Positions 10,450 through 21,998 of a stretch of 64,000 bases of DNA are shown here, one piece after another. The DNA comes from Lepus europaeus (taxonomy: Eukaryota > Chordata > Mammalia > Lagomorpha > Leporidae): the NCBI RefSeq assembly GCF_033115175.1, contig NC_084840.1:76027179-76091178 (forward strand). The letters are read 5' to 3'. Within the stretch, counting starts at the first letter, position 1, and each line of letters begins with the position of its first letter. The position numbers and the translations under genes are program-made. The notes under the pieces are model-generated. The model was given only the letters and a program-made list of their open reading frames with translations, was not told the DNA's origin and ran no database searches.

Positions 10450-10995
10450 GGTATGTTTATTTCCTTTCTATTATTGCAAAAAATAGAAAAGGAGGAAACT
10501 GTAATGGTTAAAAACACTGCTCCTTTGTTAGCTCATGGTTCCATAGGTCAGAAGTCACAGAATATGACCCGGGCTCTGACTAGCCCTCAGCAGGCTGATA
10601 GCAGAGATCAGAAGTATCCAGTGGGCCGAGTTCTCGCCTGGAGCCATCTCTGCGGAAAAACCCAGCTCAAAACTCAATCTTGTTGGCAGAAATCAGTCAC
10701 TGTGGTTGCAGGAATAAGGTCCCCATTTCCTTGCGGGCTGTCAGCTGGGGCCACACCTAGAAGTCACCTGCATTCCTTACCCTCCATCTTCATGATGGCC
10801 AGGGGATGAGGCTGAATTGTTCCCAGTTCCTCTGGAGAAAGCCTTTCCCTTAAAGGATTGTGGCTCCCTGACAATCTCCCTTAGTTACATCTGCAAATCC
10901 CTTCAGGACAGCACCTAGGTGAGTATTAGACTGAGTGGGGCAAAGTGTGTACATGAGGGCCTGCGGATCTGGGGACCCCATTCTGCCCACCACAG
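10450..10995 (+). repeat. MaLR-type LTR relic (tentative)
   Basis: 'ctcatggttccataggtcag', 'gttggcagaaatcagtcac', 'ggtccccatttccttgcggg', 'ctgtcagctggggcc' and the end 'ttctgcccaccacag' recur in this order in mammalian MaLR-type LTRs. Family from memory; no open frame. Confidence 0.55.
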
Positions 10996-12891
10996 AATGT
11001 AAATTCTTACACCAAATAAACAGCAATTAATTGGCAACAGGCTTATGACTCGGGGAATAGGCTCTGGGAGGGTGTGGGTTCCCACGTGTCCCCAGGTCAG
11101 CCTGACCTAGTCCAACCAAAGATACTGCACAGAGTTCACCCTTTCTCTCCTAAATAGCATCCCCTACCACAAGGCGCCCACGCCCCTCCATGTGCACAGG
11201 CTCCGCCTACACACAGCCTGACACTCGTGAAATGTAATTAATTACCCTTTCTTCTCCTGTTAGCTAGCGGAAGTCAGGATTTGGTCTCCAGAACCAGGTT
11301 CCTTTCCAGCATGTGATGAACGTCCCCCAGTGGACAAGGAATTCTGTTGTCATTATGGTCTGGCTTGCTACTTCTCAGGCGCGCCGTGGTCACAGCCGCA
11401 GTCCCTGGGAGTATTTGTCCCAGGGACAATGACCCCTCCCTGCCGAAGGAAAGAGCACAGAAAGGCCCTCAAAGTGAGCGACAGGCTCCTGCAAGGTTGG
11501 CTGTCCCTGGGGTTTATTGCTCAGGCCTTTGAAGTCCTCTGAGCCAAAGGCTGGCATTGCACTGAGTGTGGGGCCTTTGAAAACCTGCTGAGGCAGCCCC
11601 TCCAGGGCTCCCAACTCTAACCAGCATGCTCTGCTTAGAGCATCCCACTGTGCCCAATACGGAAGCAGACATCTGTTTCCTGGCAAACGTCTGATGCATG
11701 CAGAGGGAAGCACCCCCCACCCCGTCCCTACCCCCATTCCGTTGAGGACCAAGCAGGCCTGCGCTAAGGAGTGGCTGCCTACGTGGTGATGCAGCCACAT
11801 GAGGGCAGGGGACAGCCCTCCCTGCCTGGGTCTCTGGTCTGGGGCTGTTCTATGGGGAGCTGTGCTCCCTCCTCCAGCTGTCTCCCAAGGTCAGGACGCT
11901 AGTGCCTAGAGATGAGCTTAGCTGGGACCCAAGGTCAGGATGCTAGTCCCTAGAGATGAGCTTAGCTGGGACCCAAGGGCCTTCCGTCTCGGTGTGTGAA
12001 GGCTTATTAAGCTATTTACTGCAGAGGAGCCGGCTGCCCTTTTCTCTCCCGCAAGTCAAACTCGGTGTCCTTGGAGACAAGTGATCACTTTCCATCACCT
12101 GAAGTTCCTAGAATTAGGATGCTGACTTCTGAGCTGGAAAACAGAGTCCTGGTGATCTCAGATTAGTCACAAGGTCACTTCTAAAGAAAAAAGAAAAAAA
12201 AAAAACCGGAATTCTTTGTTATGGAATTTCTCTTCACACTTGAAAGACCAAACTCAAATGGACAGGAGCCAGGCTGTAGGAGAGGAAATGTGAGCTGAGG
12301 GATGCCTGGAAGGGCTTTTGTTTGGGCAAATGTCACTGACCCAATATAAGCAGCAAGTGACTGAAAATTTAAAAAAAAAAAAAAGTAAAATTTTATATTT
12401 TTACTGTCTTTGAAAGTGGTTTTCACATCTACAAAAGACTTCTGAGAATTATTTTCATTTTTGGCTAGTATTTGTTCCATTCAAATTCAAAATTTTATGT
12501 TTCCTTAAACTTTTAGGTTTAACTTGCAACCCCTTGATTCTATGTATACCTGTATTTCTAATACAGAAAACTTCTGAGCCACTGATACGGGAGACTTTGA
12601 TGACTGATGTCATTCAGAAATTTAATTATGTGGACTACCTTAAAATTTTTAAACTGTATTTATAAAATTTATACTTCTAAGTATTTGTTTGTTCCCATAC
12701 TCAGTGCTTAATCTTCACTTCCCATAGTGCTTACAGTCTTAATAGAATTGTATTGAATCTTTTAGTTTAAATCCTAAGTCTCTGCCAATTAGCCAATTAC
12801 ATATTTTAAATTGGAATTACAAAGCCAGTCCACCTCATGCTCCAATATTCCACATTCTTTTAAAACTACAAGTTTGTAAAATCCAAATACA
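10996..12891. other. Intergenic; only a small tandem duplication
   Basis: No gene was recognised. It holds a 44-bp tandem duplication (11887-11974) and A-rich runs near 12183-12205 and 12370-12384. The 3' half (12480-12890) is AT-rich and repeat-poor by eye. Confidence 0.5.
11887..11974. repeat. 44-bp direct tandem duplication (2 copies)
   Basis: Two adjacent 44-bp units (11887-11930 and 11931-11974) share 'aaggtcagga' and 'tagagatgagcttagctggg' and differ at two positions (C/T and G/C). No flanking signature of a transposon was seen. Confidence 0.95.
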
Positions 12892-13148
12892 GCGGCCAGC
12901 GCTGTGGCGCAGTAGGTAGAGCCGCTGCCTGCAGTGCTGGCATCCTATATGGGCACTGGTTAGAGTCCCAGCTGCTCCATTTCTGATCCAGCTCTTCCCT
13001 ATGGCCTGGGAAAGCAGTAGAAGATGGCCCATGTTCTTGGGCCCCTGCACCCACATAGGAGACATGGAAGAGGCTCCTGGCTCCTGGCTTTGTATCTGTG
13101 CAGTTCCGGCTGATGTGACCATCTGTGGAGTGAACCAGTGGATGGAAG

Positions 13149-13192
<44 letters not shown>

Positions 13193-13250
13193 CTTCCTCT
13201 CTGTAACTCTGCCTTCCAAATAAATAAATAAATATATATGTATGTATTTT
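12892..13250 (+). mobile_element. CSINE with long (CT)n
   Basis: 'cggccagcgctgtggcgcag' at the 5' end, a (CT)n run at about 13151-13188 and the tail 'caaataaataaataaatata'. Confidence 0.92.
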
Positions 13251-13711
13251 AAAAAATATGAAATACAACCAGATCATCTGAACTTAAACCCAAAAACATC
13301 AAAATATTAAATGAGTTTAATTGATTTAGACAGAAAATTTCCCGTGATTAAAAGAGATGTATCTAAAAAAGACACAGTGATGTCGTCGCCAGCAGTCCAG
13401 GGTCTTGTCCCAAGAAACAGGTTACTTATAGATCAGAAAGACCCTCAGTCAGGAGATCTCACTGGCAGAAAAATAGAAAACAGAGAAGTCTATTGGAGCT
13501 GTACTAACACAAACTCCTGCTGCTCCACAAGGAGAAAACACCTTCCAGATCCACTGACTTCAGCACAGCCCCCAGTGGTTCAAGTGGGGAAAGAACTCAC
13601 CTCTCCAGGTGCCTGCGCTAGCTGGCTGAGGTCAGCACTGGCACCCACTCACGGGTCAACTCAGGCTATGAGCAATGGAACTGTTAGCAGTGCCCTCTCC
13701 CGTTAGTACAA
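13251..13711. other. Intergenic, nothing recognised
   Basis: Contains a 131-codon open frame starting at 13311 with no recognisable domain or homology. Read as chance. Confidence 0.5.
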
Positions 13712-14155
13712 AGAATTAACACTGAGTAGTGGTTAAGACTCCACTTGGGATCCTAGCATCCCATATCGTAGAGCCTGTGTTCGAGTCCTGTCACTGCTTC
13801 CAATCCCAAGTTCCCGCAAATGCAGACCCTAGGAGGCTATGGGGCATGGCTCAAGGACTTGGTTCCCTGCCACTCATGGGGGAGATTTAGTTCCCAGCAT
13901 TTGGCTTCAGCCTGACCCAGCCCTTACTGTTGCAGGCATTTGGGGAGTGAAGCGGTGGTTGGGAGATCTGTTTGTCTCTCTCTCCCTCTCTGTCTCTCTC
14001 CAGCTCTAGCTCTAATCTCTCTCTCTCATCTCTATCATCTCTATCTCCATCTCTGTCTCTATCTATCTCTGTCTCTGTCTCTATCTCATTCTCTATCTCT
14101 CTATATCTCTCTATCTCTCCCTGCCTTTCAAATTAAGCAAATAGGTAAAATTTTA
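13712..14155 (+). mobile_element. Older CSINE-related repeat with expanded CT microsatellite
   Basis: Body 'ggttaagactccacttggga' and 'cgagtcctgtcactgcttcc', then about 150 bp of imperfect (CTCTAT/CTCTGT)n at 13973-14120. Tail 'cctttcaaattaagcaaata'. Confidence 0.85.
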
Positions 14156-14960
14156 AGAAAAGAATTGGCATGTAACTGCCCAAAACAACTTGCTCTCCTC
14201 ACGGAAGAGAAGCAGCTCAATAGCTTTGTTATTTCTGCTATGCAAATAAGTCATTACTGTCATTCCAGCGAAACTGAGGTACAGCAGGCTTTTCCTTCTT
14301 ATTTAGTGGGAAATTAGGAAAGCACTCTTGCCGTGTGACTGCTGATCACACAGTGAAAGGAGAAGATGATGTTGGAGGAGAGGACAGGGGCTCCAGGAGT
14401 GCCCCTCACTGCTCGTGGTCTTTGCATCACGTGCTCTGCTCCCTCCTCCAGGAAAAGAGAAAAATTTTTTTCTCCAAGGAACATAGATTTGACCCATGCA
14501 AAGCAAAGTGGTCCAGAAACACGAGCCGCTCCCAGTGCAAACATGATCTGCCGAGTACTGGGTCTTCTACTCCCTGCCCACAGTTGCTGTGCCTGTGGCC
14601 CGCCTTCCTAGTGCCCCATACTAGAACATTGCTGGTGCTTCCTGCATCATCACATGTAGGCTGCTCTTGCTGCGATGGACAGGGTACAGGCAGATCAGGG
14701 AATGAACAGCTTCAGGAAGGCTGGAGCCTCACTTTCTGCAACACGGAAGGAGGATTCCAGTCATGAAAGGGTGGAGAAGTGGGGGCAGGGGTAGGGGAGG
14801 CCAGACCTGGGAAGGAGTGACTTGCAAATCATATGAAGAGAAGAAACACGCTTTCAAAAAGTCACCAGCAATGGAATGTTGAAAGAAGAGCCAAGTTTCT
14901 ACTAATAAAACTAAAGGTTGAGATTATTTGAAAGAATTTTCTTAAAGTGAGTTCTATTAG
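14156..14960. other. Intergenic, nothing recognised
   Basis: No exon or repeat could be supported. Overlapping short open frames on both strands look like chance. Confidence 0.5.
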
Positions 14961-14978
14961 AAATAGATAAAGATTGTG

Positions 14979-15315
14979 TTGGAGCCAGCAATATGGCATA
15001 GCAGGTAAAGCCACCACCTGCAGTGCCAGCACCCATATGGATGCCGGGTCGAGTCCCGACTGCTTCACTTCCAATCTGGCTCTTTGCTATGGCCTGGGAA
15101 AGCAGTAAAGGATGGCCCAAGTCCTTGGGCCCCTACATCCGCATAGGAGACCCAGAAGAAGCTCCTGGCTACTGGTTTCGGATCAGCACAGTTCCAGCCA
15201 TTGGGGGCCAACTGGGGAATGAACCAACAAATGGAAGACTTTCTCTCTCTCTCTCTCTCTCTCTCTCCCTCTCTAACTCTGACTTTCAACTAAATAAATA
15301 AATCTTTAAAAAAAT
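14979..15315 (+). mobile_element. CSINE with diverged 18-bp TSD
   Basis: Flanks are aaatagataaagattgtg (14961-14978) and aaatagatgaggattgtg (15316-15333), two mismatches in 18. The body starts 'ttggagccagcaatatggc'. Confidence 0.93.
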
Positions 15316-15480
15316 AAATAGATGAGGATTGTGAAATACAAGATGGGCAAGATGACAGCCTTGGGTAAGACTTCCTGTGCTATCATCCTGACCTCCGGCT
15401 GGCTGGGACTCTGTGCGCACAGGTGTGTGGAGAAAGCACAGAGACCACCTGTGACTCTGCACACAGAAATACAGGGATCA

Positions 15481-15808
15481 GGGCGGCACTGTGGTACAGA
15501 GAGTAAAGCCGCCGCCTGCAGTGCCGACATCCCATGTGGGTGCTAGTTCAAGTCCTAGCTGCTCCACTTCTGATCTAGTTCTCTGCTATGGCCTGGGAAA
15601 GCAGTAGAAGATGGCCCAAGTCCTTGGGGCCCTGCACCCGTGTGGGAGACCCGGAAGAAGCTCCTGGCTCCTGGCTTCGGATCGGCGCAGCTCTGCCCAT
15701 TGCGGTCATTTGGGGAGTGAACCAGCGGAGGGAAGACCTCTCTCTCTCTGCCTCTGCCTCCTGGAACTCTGCCTTTCAAATAGATAAATAAATCTTCTAA
15801 AAAAAGAA
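15481..15808 (+). mobile_element. CSINE with diverged TSD
   Basis: Body 'gggcggcactgtggtacag' to 'aaatagataaataaatctt'. Flanks are gaaatacagggatca (15466-15480) and gaagtacaggcatca (15809-15823). Confidence 0.92.
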
Positions 15809-15823
15809 AGAAGTACAGGCATC

Positions 15824-16950
15824 AACAATAGGATTGAGGGAAACATTTGGGGCAAGGAAGCCTCCACACTTTATCCCAAATCCCACCCCGTAAGAACAGC
15901 GAAGTCAGCACCTGAAGCCAGCATTGCCTGAGGAAGGTGCATTAGCTTCACCTTTGCTGCCAGCAAGGTGGAATCTTGCCTCTTACGTGCACTTGTATCC
16001 TTTAGAAAGGCTTTGGGTTGCGGGTCAATGAAAACCTGACTAAATAGAGGCTTATGTCGGTTGGTGCTTAGGTCTCTCACAGAACCAGAAAGTTTGGAGG
16101 TAGCAGTAATTAATCTTGCATCAGAGACTCAGTTACGTCAAAGGCAATCTCTCTGATTCACTTGCCCTTTTCCTCAAGGTCACAGTGTGGTGGCTGCAGT
16201 GCCAGACATCATGTATGTATCTGGGAGTTGGGTAGCAGATGTTTGTGTCTTTTATTTGAAGAGCTATGTACTCCCACAGCCCCATACCTTTTCCCAGTAT
16301 ATTTCTGCTTATGCCTTATTGGTTGGCTGTTAGGGAAGCTGGGAAGGAGAATGCTTAATATCTCTTAAAAAGTAAAATACAAAAAAGGGATGGAGAATGC
16401 ATATTGGATTGGACTTCTCACAAGCTGGCCCAAGTCCACTTCTTTATAGAGCACGCTGTCCTCCGTGGGGTTAAGACTGCCATGCCAAAGTCTTGCTAAG
16501 GGAGTGCATCCAAGGTCGAGATGGAGAGCCGGGCTGTGGTTGTATCTGTCCCCAAACCACCAGAAAGGAACAGAGCAATTGCAATCAAACTCCCTTTCAG
16601 AGACTGAGAGGTTAGGAAGACAAAACTCATGGTCCAAATCAGCTGGGCAGGAGTAGTGAGGTCTCCCCAGGGCCTGGTGACCGAACAAGCTCCTTGATTA
16701 GTCTGCTTCCCGCTTCATTTCTGCTCTCTAGGAGACACACCCCCCCCCCCCTTTTACTGCCCCAGCCGAGAGGCAGGAGCCTCCAAGACCTCATCAGAGC
16801 GGAGTACTGGGACAGAATATCCTTCCTGGGAACCAATTCAGGGGTTGAACATAGTCACTTCAATAATCTTGTCACCTCTTAGGGTCTACTCGGGGTGAAT
16901 GCTCCAGGAAACATAGCAAAGACTTCCTCCCAATGTAGTCATATAACCTG
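15824..16950. other. Intergenic, nothing recognised
   Basis: No gene was supported. A C12-type homopolymer lies at about 16739-16751. Confidence 0.5.
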
Positions 16951-16954
16951 ATAA

Positions 16955-17594
16955 TTATTTTTCCCTCTAAGACGCAGAGAGAAAAAGAGAGAGAGAATGA
17001 TTGCATCCACTGGTTCACTCCCCAAATGCCCACAATGGGATGAAGCTGGGTTGGGGCTTGAGGTTCACATGGATGGCAGGGGCCCAAACACCTGAACCAT
17101 CCTGATTCCACATTAGCAGGAGGCTGAAGTCAGGCACACAAGCTGATGTCAGGATTTGTATTTGTTTTTGTTTTTAAAGATTTATTTATTTATTTATTTA
17201 TTTGAAAGAGAGAGAAGGAGAGGCAGAGAGAAAGAGAGAGAGAGAGAGATATCTTCCATCCACTGGTTCACTCCCCAGATGGCCACAACGGCCAGAGCTG
17301 TGTCGATCCGAAGCCAGGAGCTAGGAGCTTCTTCTGGGTCTCCCATGCAGGTGCAGGGGCCCAAGCACTTGGGCCATCCTCTACTGCTTCCCCAGGCCGT
17401 AGCCATAGCAGAGAGCTGGATTGGAAGAAGAGCAGCCGGGATGTAAACCAGCACCCATATGGGATGTCAGCGCTGCAGGTGGCAGCTTTATCTGCTACAC
17501 CACAGCACCAGCCCCTAGTGTCAGGATTTGAACCCAGGTACTCTGATGTGGGACTTGAGCAGCTTCACTGCTAGGCTAAACCCCCCCCCCCCCC
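16955..17594 (-). mobile_element. Old CSINE-related repeat split by a younger SINE; poly(C) at its end
   Basis: Outer parts are 16955-17158 and 17531-17594, both minus orientation ('ccactggttcactccccaaa'; 'tttgaacccaggtactctga'). The far end is replaced by a run of about 15 C's (17580-17594). Confidence 0.8.
17159..17518 (-). mobile_element. CSINE nested in older SINE, 12-bp TSD
   Basis: Poly(T)/'aaagatttatttatttattt' to 'cacagcaccagcccc'. Flanked by tgtcaggatttg (17147-17158 and 17519-17530). Confidence 0.94.
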
Positions 17595-17629
17595 GGCCTA
17601 ACAACTTTCGTCTCTTAGAAACTGGCTTC

Positions 17630-17940
17630 TTCTTTTTTTATTTGAGAGGTAGAGTTACAGACAGCGAGAGACAGAGAGAGAGGTCTTCCTTCCATTGGTT
17701 CACTCCCCAAATGGCCGCTACGGCTGGTGCTGCACTGATCCAAAGCCAGGAGCCAGGTGCTTCTCCTGGTCTCCCATGTGGGTGCAGGGCCCAAGCACCT
17801 GGGCCATCCTCCACTGCCCTCCCGGGCCACAGCAGAGAGCTGGACTGGAAGAGGAGCAGCCAGGACTAGAACCTGGTGCCCATACGGGATGCTGGCACCG
17901 CAGGCAGAGGATTAACCAAGCGAGCCATGGCGCTGGCCCC
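17630..17940 (-). mobile_element. CSINE
   Basis: 'tttatttgagaggtagagtt' and 'acagacagcgagagacagag' to 'gagccatggcgctggcccc'. TSD not clear. Confidence 0.9.
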
Positions 17941-18201
17941 AGAAATGAAATTCTTACTTAGCCTAATGACTATTACCTTGACACAAGTCAAAACAGTGAT
18001 ATGGAGGTAAGAAAACAATGAATCGTTACCACCTTGGCTGCTGATCATATGTCCTGTTCAGGTGGCTTTTCACTGCGCCTGCTCAGTCGGATCCATTAAG
18101 TAGCTGTCTTCACCCCTAGGTCACTTAGACTGCAGCAGAGACTACACCTCATAAATAAATGAGCAATGCAGCTGTTCCCACTTCCCTTTCACTACAGCTT
18201 T

Positions 18202-18510
18202 TTTTTTTTTTCTTTTTTACAGGCAGAGTGGACAGTGAGAGAGAGAGACAGAGAGAAAGGTCTTCCTTTACTGTTGGTTCACCCCCCAGTGGCCGGCGCA
18301 CTGTGCTGATCTGAAGCCAAACGCCAGGTGCTTCTCCTGGTCTCCCATGGGGTGCAGGGCCCAAGGACTTGGGCCATCCTCCACTGCACTCCTGGGCCAC
18401 AGCAGAGAGCTGGCCTGGAAGAGGGGCAACTGGGACAGAATCCGGTGCCCCGACCAGGACTAGAACCCGGTGTGCCAGAGGATTAGCCTATTGAGCCACA
18501 GCACCGGCCA
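18202..18510 (-). mobile_element. Young CSINE with 13-bp TSD
   Basis: Poly(T) and 'acaggcagagtggacagtga' to 'gccacagcaccggcca'. Flanked by tcactacagcttt (18189-18201 and 18511-18523). Confidence 0.94.
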
Positions 18511-18523
18511 TCACTACAGCTTT

Positions 18524-19654
18524 AATCTCGGATCTTGTTGTAGGTGACAATGGAACTGATTATTTCCTATCAAATCTCAAGGGTCTGTGATTTTTTTTTC
18601 CAGTCTGAAACAGCTGAACCTCACTGCCTACCAGCCTGCCTCCTCCACTTGGTCCATTCAATATTTCAGTTTCTGCTTCCTGGAGCCACTGATTTTCAGA
18701 TACCGAATTACATATTAGTTAGGGATACGTCCGTGCATAATTGACAGAAACCACAATTGACTGTGACTTAACAAAAAGAGTTTGTTTATCTTGTATAAGA
18801 AGTCCAGAGGTCAGTAGTCCAGGACTGCGGTAATGGCTGCATGACGTCTTGTTCCATCAGCTGTGGTGAACCACCAAGTGGCTCATGATCTAAGACCCCC
18901 GCTGTGTCTCCAGCTGTCAATCCATCCACTCAAGGTTAAAAGCTGAGGACAAAGGAATAGCACCAGCTGTGTCTCTTCCCATAACCAGGAAGACAAGAAT
19001 TCTCTCTCCCTCCCACCAGACAGAATTATAACACTTTCGGTGCTGAGGAAGTGGGAAATTCGTATTTCCTAGAGGAGGGCTATATCCAAGGAAGGGCTGG
19101 CTCTGGCATGTGAGCAGCTCAGGATAGCCACAGCACTCCTGTGTGAGGGGGAGGAAGGAGTTCTGGTGGCCTTTTAGAGCCTGTTCACAATGACCCAAAT
19201 TGGAATATTTAATGTGCTTCATTGTCCAGCCCTTAAGAAATACTCAAATAATGAGTTTTAAACAAGCACTGATCTTTGACAAAGAATTCGAGACCACGAA
19301 CCGTTTTAGATCACCAAATTAATTTTTAGTTCAGAATTGACAGGCTGTCTTGTAAGATCAGTGCAAAGTCATGACTTGGCTGCCTGACTGAGATGCTTTA
19401 AGACTTCTCTCTGGCTGGCTGCACTGAGAAGTGGAAGTCGAGGGACTGGGAACTGAAAGTGTCACCCACCTCTGGATAGGATATGTCTATTTGCATTTCA
19501 AAGACGAGACAACTCAGTGATCCAGTGACACGTTGGAGGTGTTGGTGTAGGAGAAAGGGTTCAATGACTTCAATAAAGGGTTCATTCTGTGAAAAATTTT
19601 TAAATTGATTTTTCTCATTTGTATATTTATATATAAAATTGTTATTTATCCATG
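18524..19654. other. Intergenic, no gene
   Basis: Part of it (about 18760-19160, 'agtccagaggtcagtagtcc') has the feel of an ancient retroelement but was not assigned. No coding potential was recognised. Confidence 0.4.
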
Positions 19655-19940
19655 TATCTTACTTATCTGAAAGGCAGAGAAACAGAAACAGGGAGACAGA
19701 GACTCCCACCTGCTGCTATCCAAATGCCCGTAACAGCCAGATCTGGATCAGGCTGAAACCAGGAACCTAGAACTCATTCCAAGTCTCCCACATGGGTGCC
19801 AGGGACCCAAGTACTTGAGCCATCACCTGCTGCCGTCCTAGTGGGAAGCTAAGAATTGGGGAAACAGTCCTCAAACCAGGCACTCTGATACTGAATACAA
19901 GCATCCCAAGCAGCATCCACTGCCATGCCCAAACACCTGC
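19655..19940 (-). mobile_element. Old CSINE-related repeat
   Basis: Reversed order 'ttatctgaaaggcagagaaa', 'caccatcaggctgaaaccagg'-like segment (about 19749-19765) and 'catgggtgccagggacccaa', ending near 'catccactgccatgccc'. Diverged. Confidence 0.75.
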
Positions 19941-20053
19941 CAGTTTACAGATTTTTGGAACCAAATTTGTATTCTTTTGCACACGACTTTGGGTTTGCAA
20001 TAGTTTTTTTTTTTTTTTTAATTTTATTTAAGTTACACAAGTGTCATGTATTT

Positions 20054-20415
20054 TTTTCTTTCTTTCTTTCTTTTTTTTTTTTTTTTTTTTTGACAGGCAG
20101 AGTGGACAGTGAGAGAGAGAGAGAGAAAGGTCTTCCTTTTGCCGTTGGTTCACCCTCCAATGGCCGCCGTGGTAGCGCGCTGCGGCCGGCGCACCGCGCT
20201 GTTCGGATGGCAGGAGCCAGGGGCTTCTCCTGGTCTCCCATGCGGGTGCAGGGCCCAAGCACTTGGGCCATCCTCCACTGCACTCCCTGGCCACAGCAGA
20301 GAGCTGGCCTGGAAGAGGGGCAACCGGGACAGGATCGGTGCCCCGACCGGGACTAGAACCCGGTGTGCCGGCGCCGCAAGGCGGAGGATTAGCCTAGTGA
20401 GCCGCGGCGCCGGCT
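20054..20415 (-). mobile_element. Young CSINE inside the L1, 15-bp TSD
   Basis: Flanked by aagtgtcatgtattt (20039-20053 and 20416-20430). A (CTTT)n/poly(T) tail precedes the body. It carries the extra internal segment 'agcgcgctaccac' in sense orientation that marks some young copies. Confidence 0.95.
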
Positions 20416-20526
20416 AAGTGTCATGTATTTCATACATACAGATTTAGGAACATAGTGATGCTTCCCGCCCTACACTCCCACCACCCTTGCTCCAACCCTT
20501 CTTCCTCTTCTCCTATTCCTATTCTT

Positions 20527-20859
20527 TTATTTTTTTTATTTTTTGACAGGCAGAGTGGATAGTTAGAGAGACAGAGAAAAAGGTCTTCCTTTTTGCCATT
20601 GGTTCACTCTCCAATGGCTGCTGCGGCTGGCGCATCTCGCTGATCCGAAGCCAGGAGCCAGGTGCTTCTCCTGGTCTCCCATGGGATGCAGGGCCCAAGC
20701 ACTTGGGCCATCCTCCACTGCCTTCCCAGGCCATAGCAGAGAGCTGGCCTGGAAGAGGAGCAACCGGGACAGAATCTGGTGCCCCAACCGGGACTAGACC
20801 CAGTGTGCCGGCGCCTCAAGGCGGAGGATTAGCCTGTTGAGCCACGGCGCCGGCCTTCG
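20527..20859 (-). mobile_element. Young CSINE inside the L1, 13-bp TSD
   Basis: Flanked by tattcctattctt (20514-20526 and 20860-20872). It lacks the extra internal segment of its neighbour at 20054-20415. Confidence 0.95.
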
Positions 20860-21674
20860 TATTCCTATTCTTAATCTTTACAAAGATCGACTTCCAGTTT
20901 ACTTAATGAACCCTACACTAAGTAGAGTTCAACAAAGAGTATGAAAGAAAAAACACTGTTCCTCAACAGAAGCGGCTAGGGCGGTAAACAATCATCAAAT
21001 CTCAACATGTGCATTTCACTCCAATGCGTTACACTGTAGGTACTCTATTGGTTACCTCAGATCAGGGAAAACATATGGTATCTGTCTTTTTGGGACTGGC
21101 TTATTCACTAAGTATAATGGTTTCCAGTTGCATCCATTTTGTTGCCAAAATCAGGATTTCTTTTCTTTTTTTTTTTTTTTTTTTTACAGCTCAGTAGTAC
21201 TCCATAGTGCATATATACCATAATTTCTATATCTAGTCATCAGTTGATGGGCATCTGGGTTGATTCCATATCTTAGCTTTGTGCATTGAGCTGCAAGGAA
21301 CATGGGGGTACAGATCACTCTTTCATATGTTAATTTCTTTTGGTTTGGGTAAATTTTCAGGAGTGGGATGGCTGGGTCATATGGTAGGTCTATATTCATA
21401 TTTCTGAAGTATCTCCATACTGCCTTCCACAGTGGCTTTACTAGTTTGCATTCCTTCCAACAGTAGATTAGGGTACCTTTTCCCCACATACCAGCATTTG
21501 TTGTTTGTTGATTTCTGTATGAGAGCCATTCTAACTGGGATGAGATGAAACCTCATTGTGGCTTTGATTTGCATTTCCCTGATGGGTAGTAAACCTGAGC
21601 ATTTTTTTATGTCTGTTGGCCATTTGAATTTCCTCTCTTAAAACAATGCCTGCTCAAGTCCTTTATGCAATAGT

Positions 21675-21882
21675 TTTTTTTTCAAACTTTTATTTAATAA
21701 ATGTACATTTCCAAAGTACAGTTTATGGATTACAATGGCTTTTCCCCCCCATAACTTCCCTCCCACCCGCAACCCTCCCATCTCCCGCTCCCTCTCCCAT
21801 TCCATTCACATCAAGATTCATTTTCAATTCTCTTTATATACAGAAGATCAATTTAGTATATATTAAGTAAAGATTTCAACAG
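21675..21882 (-). mobile_element. Short 5'-truncated lagomorph L1 3' end with perfect TSD
   Basis: About 208 bp of L1 3'UTR in minus orientation: poly(T), 'tccaaagtacagtttatgga', 'cccataacttccctcccacc', 'tatacagaagatcaatttag'. It is flanked by the perfect duplication tttatgcaatagt (21662-21674 and 21883-21895). This 3' end is characteristic of rabbit L1 and is one of the strongest species clues in the window. Confidence 0.93.
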
Positions 21883-21998
21883 TTTATGCAATAGTCTTTT
21901 AAAATTACCACAGTGCTCAACACTAAACATTTCATAAGTTTATGTCTTTAGTGGTTAACTGGCATAAAAATATATCATTTTCCTGAATGTATCTTTAT

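Larger units (their letters stand above)
20003..21661 (-). mobile_element. Lagomorph L1 3' portion, antisense, interrupted by two SINEs
   Basis: Minus-strand L1. Poly(T) at 20003-20020 is its A tail, followed by 3'UTR-like sequence ('agttacacaagtgtcatgta', 'catacagatttaggaacata'). Toward higher coordinates lie the end of ORF2 and its flank: 21184-21489 on the minus strand reads [18 protein letters not shown] and TPMFLAAQCTKL-like residues, with frame breaks. It is 5'-truncated at about 21661. SINEs at 20054-20415 and 20527-20859 sit inside it. A shared 'tgcaatag' at 19995-20002 and 21667-21674 may be its own target-site duplication. Confidence 0.85.

Noticed and set aside
14335-14766. 143-codon plus-strand frame
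   Set aside because: No recognisable domain, low-complexity composition, overlapping frames on both strands and no splice sites tying it to other exons.
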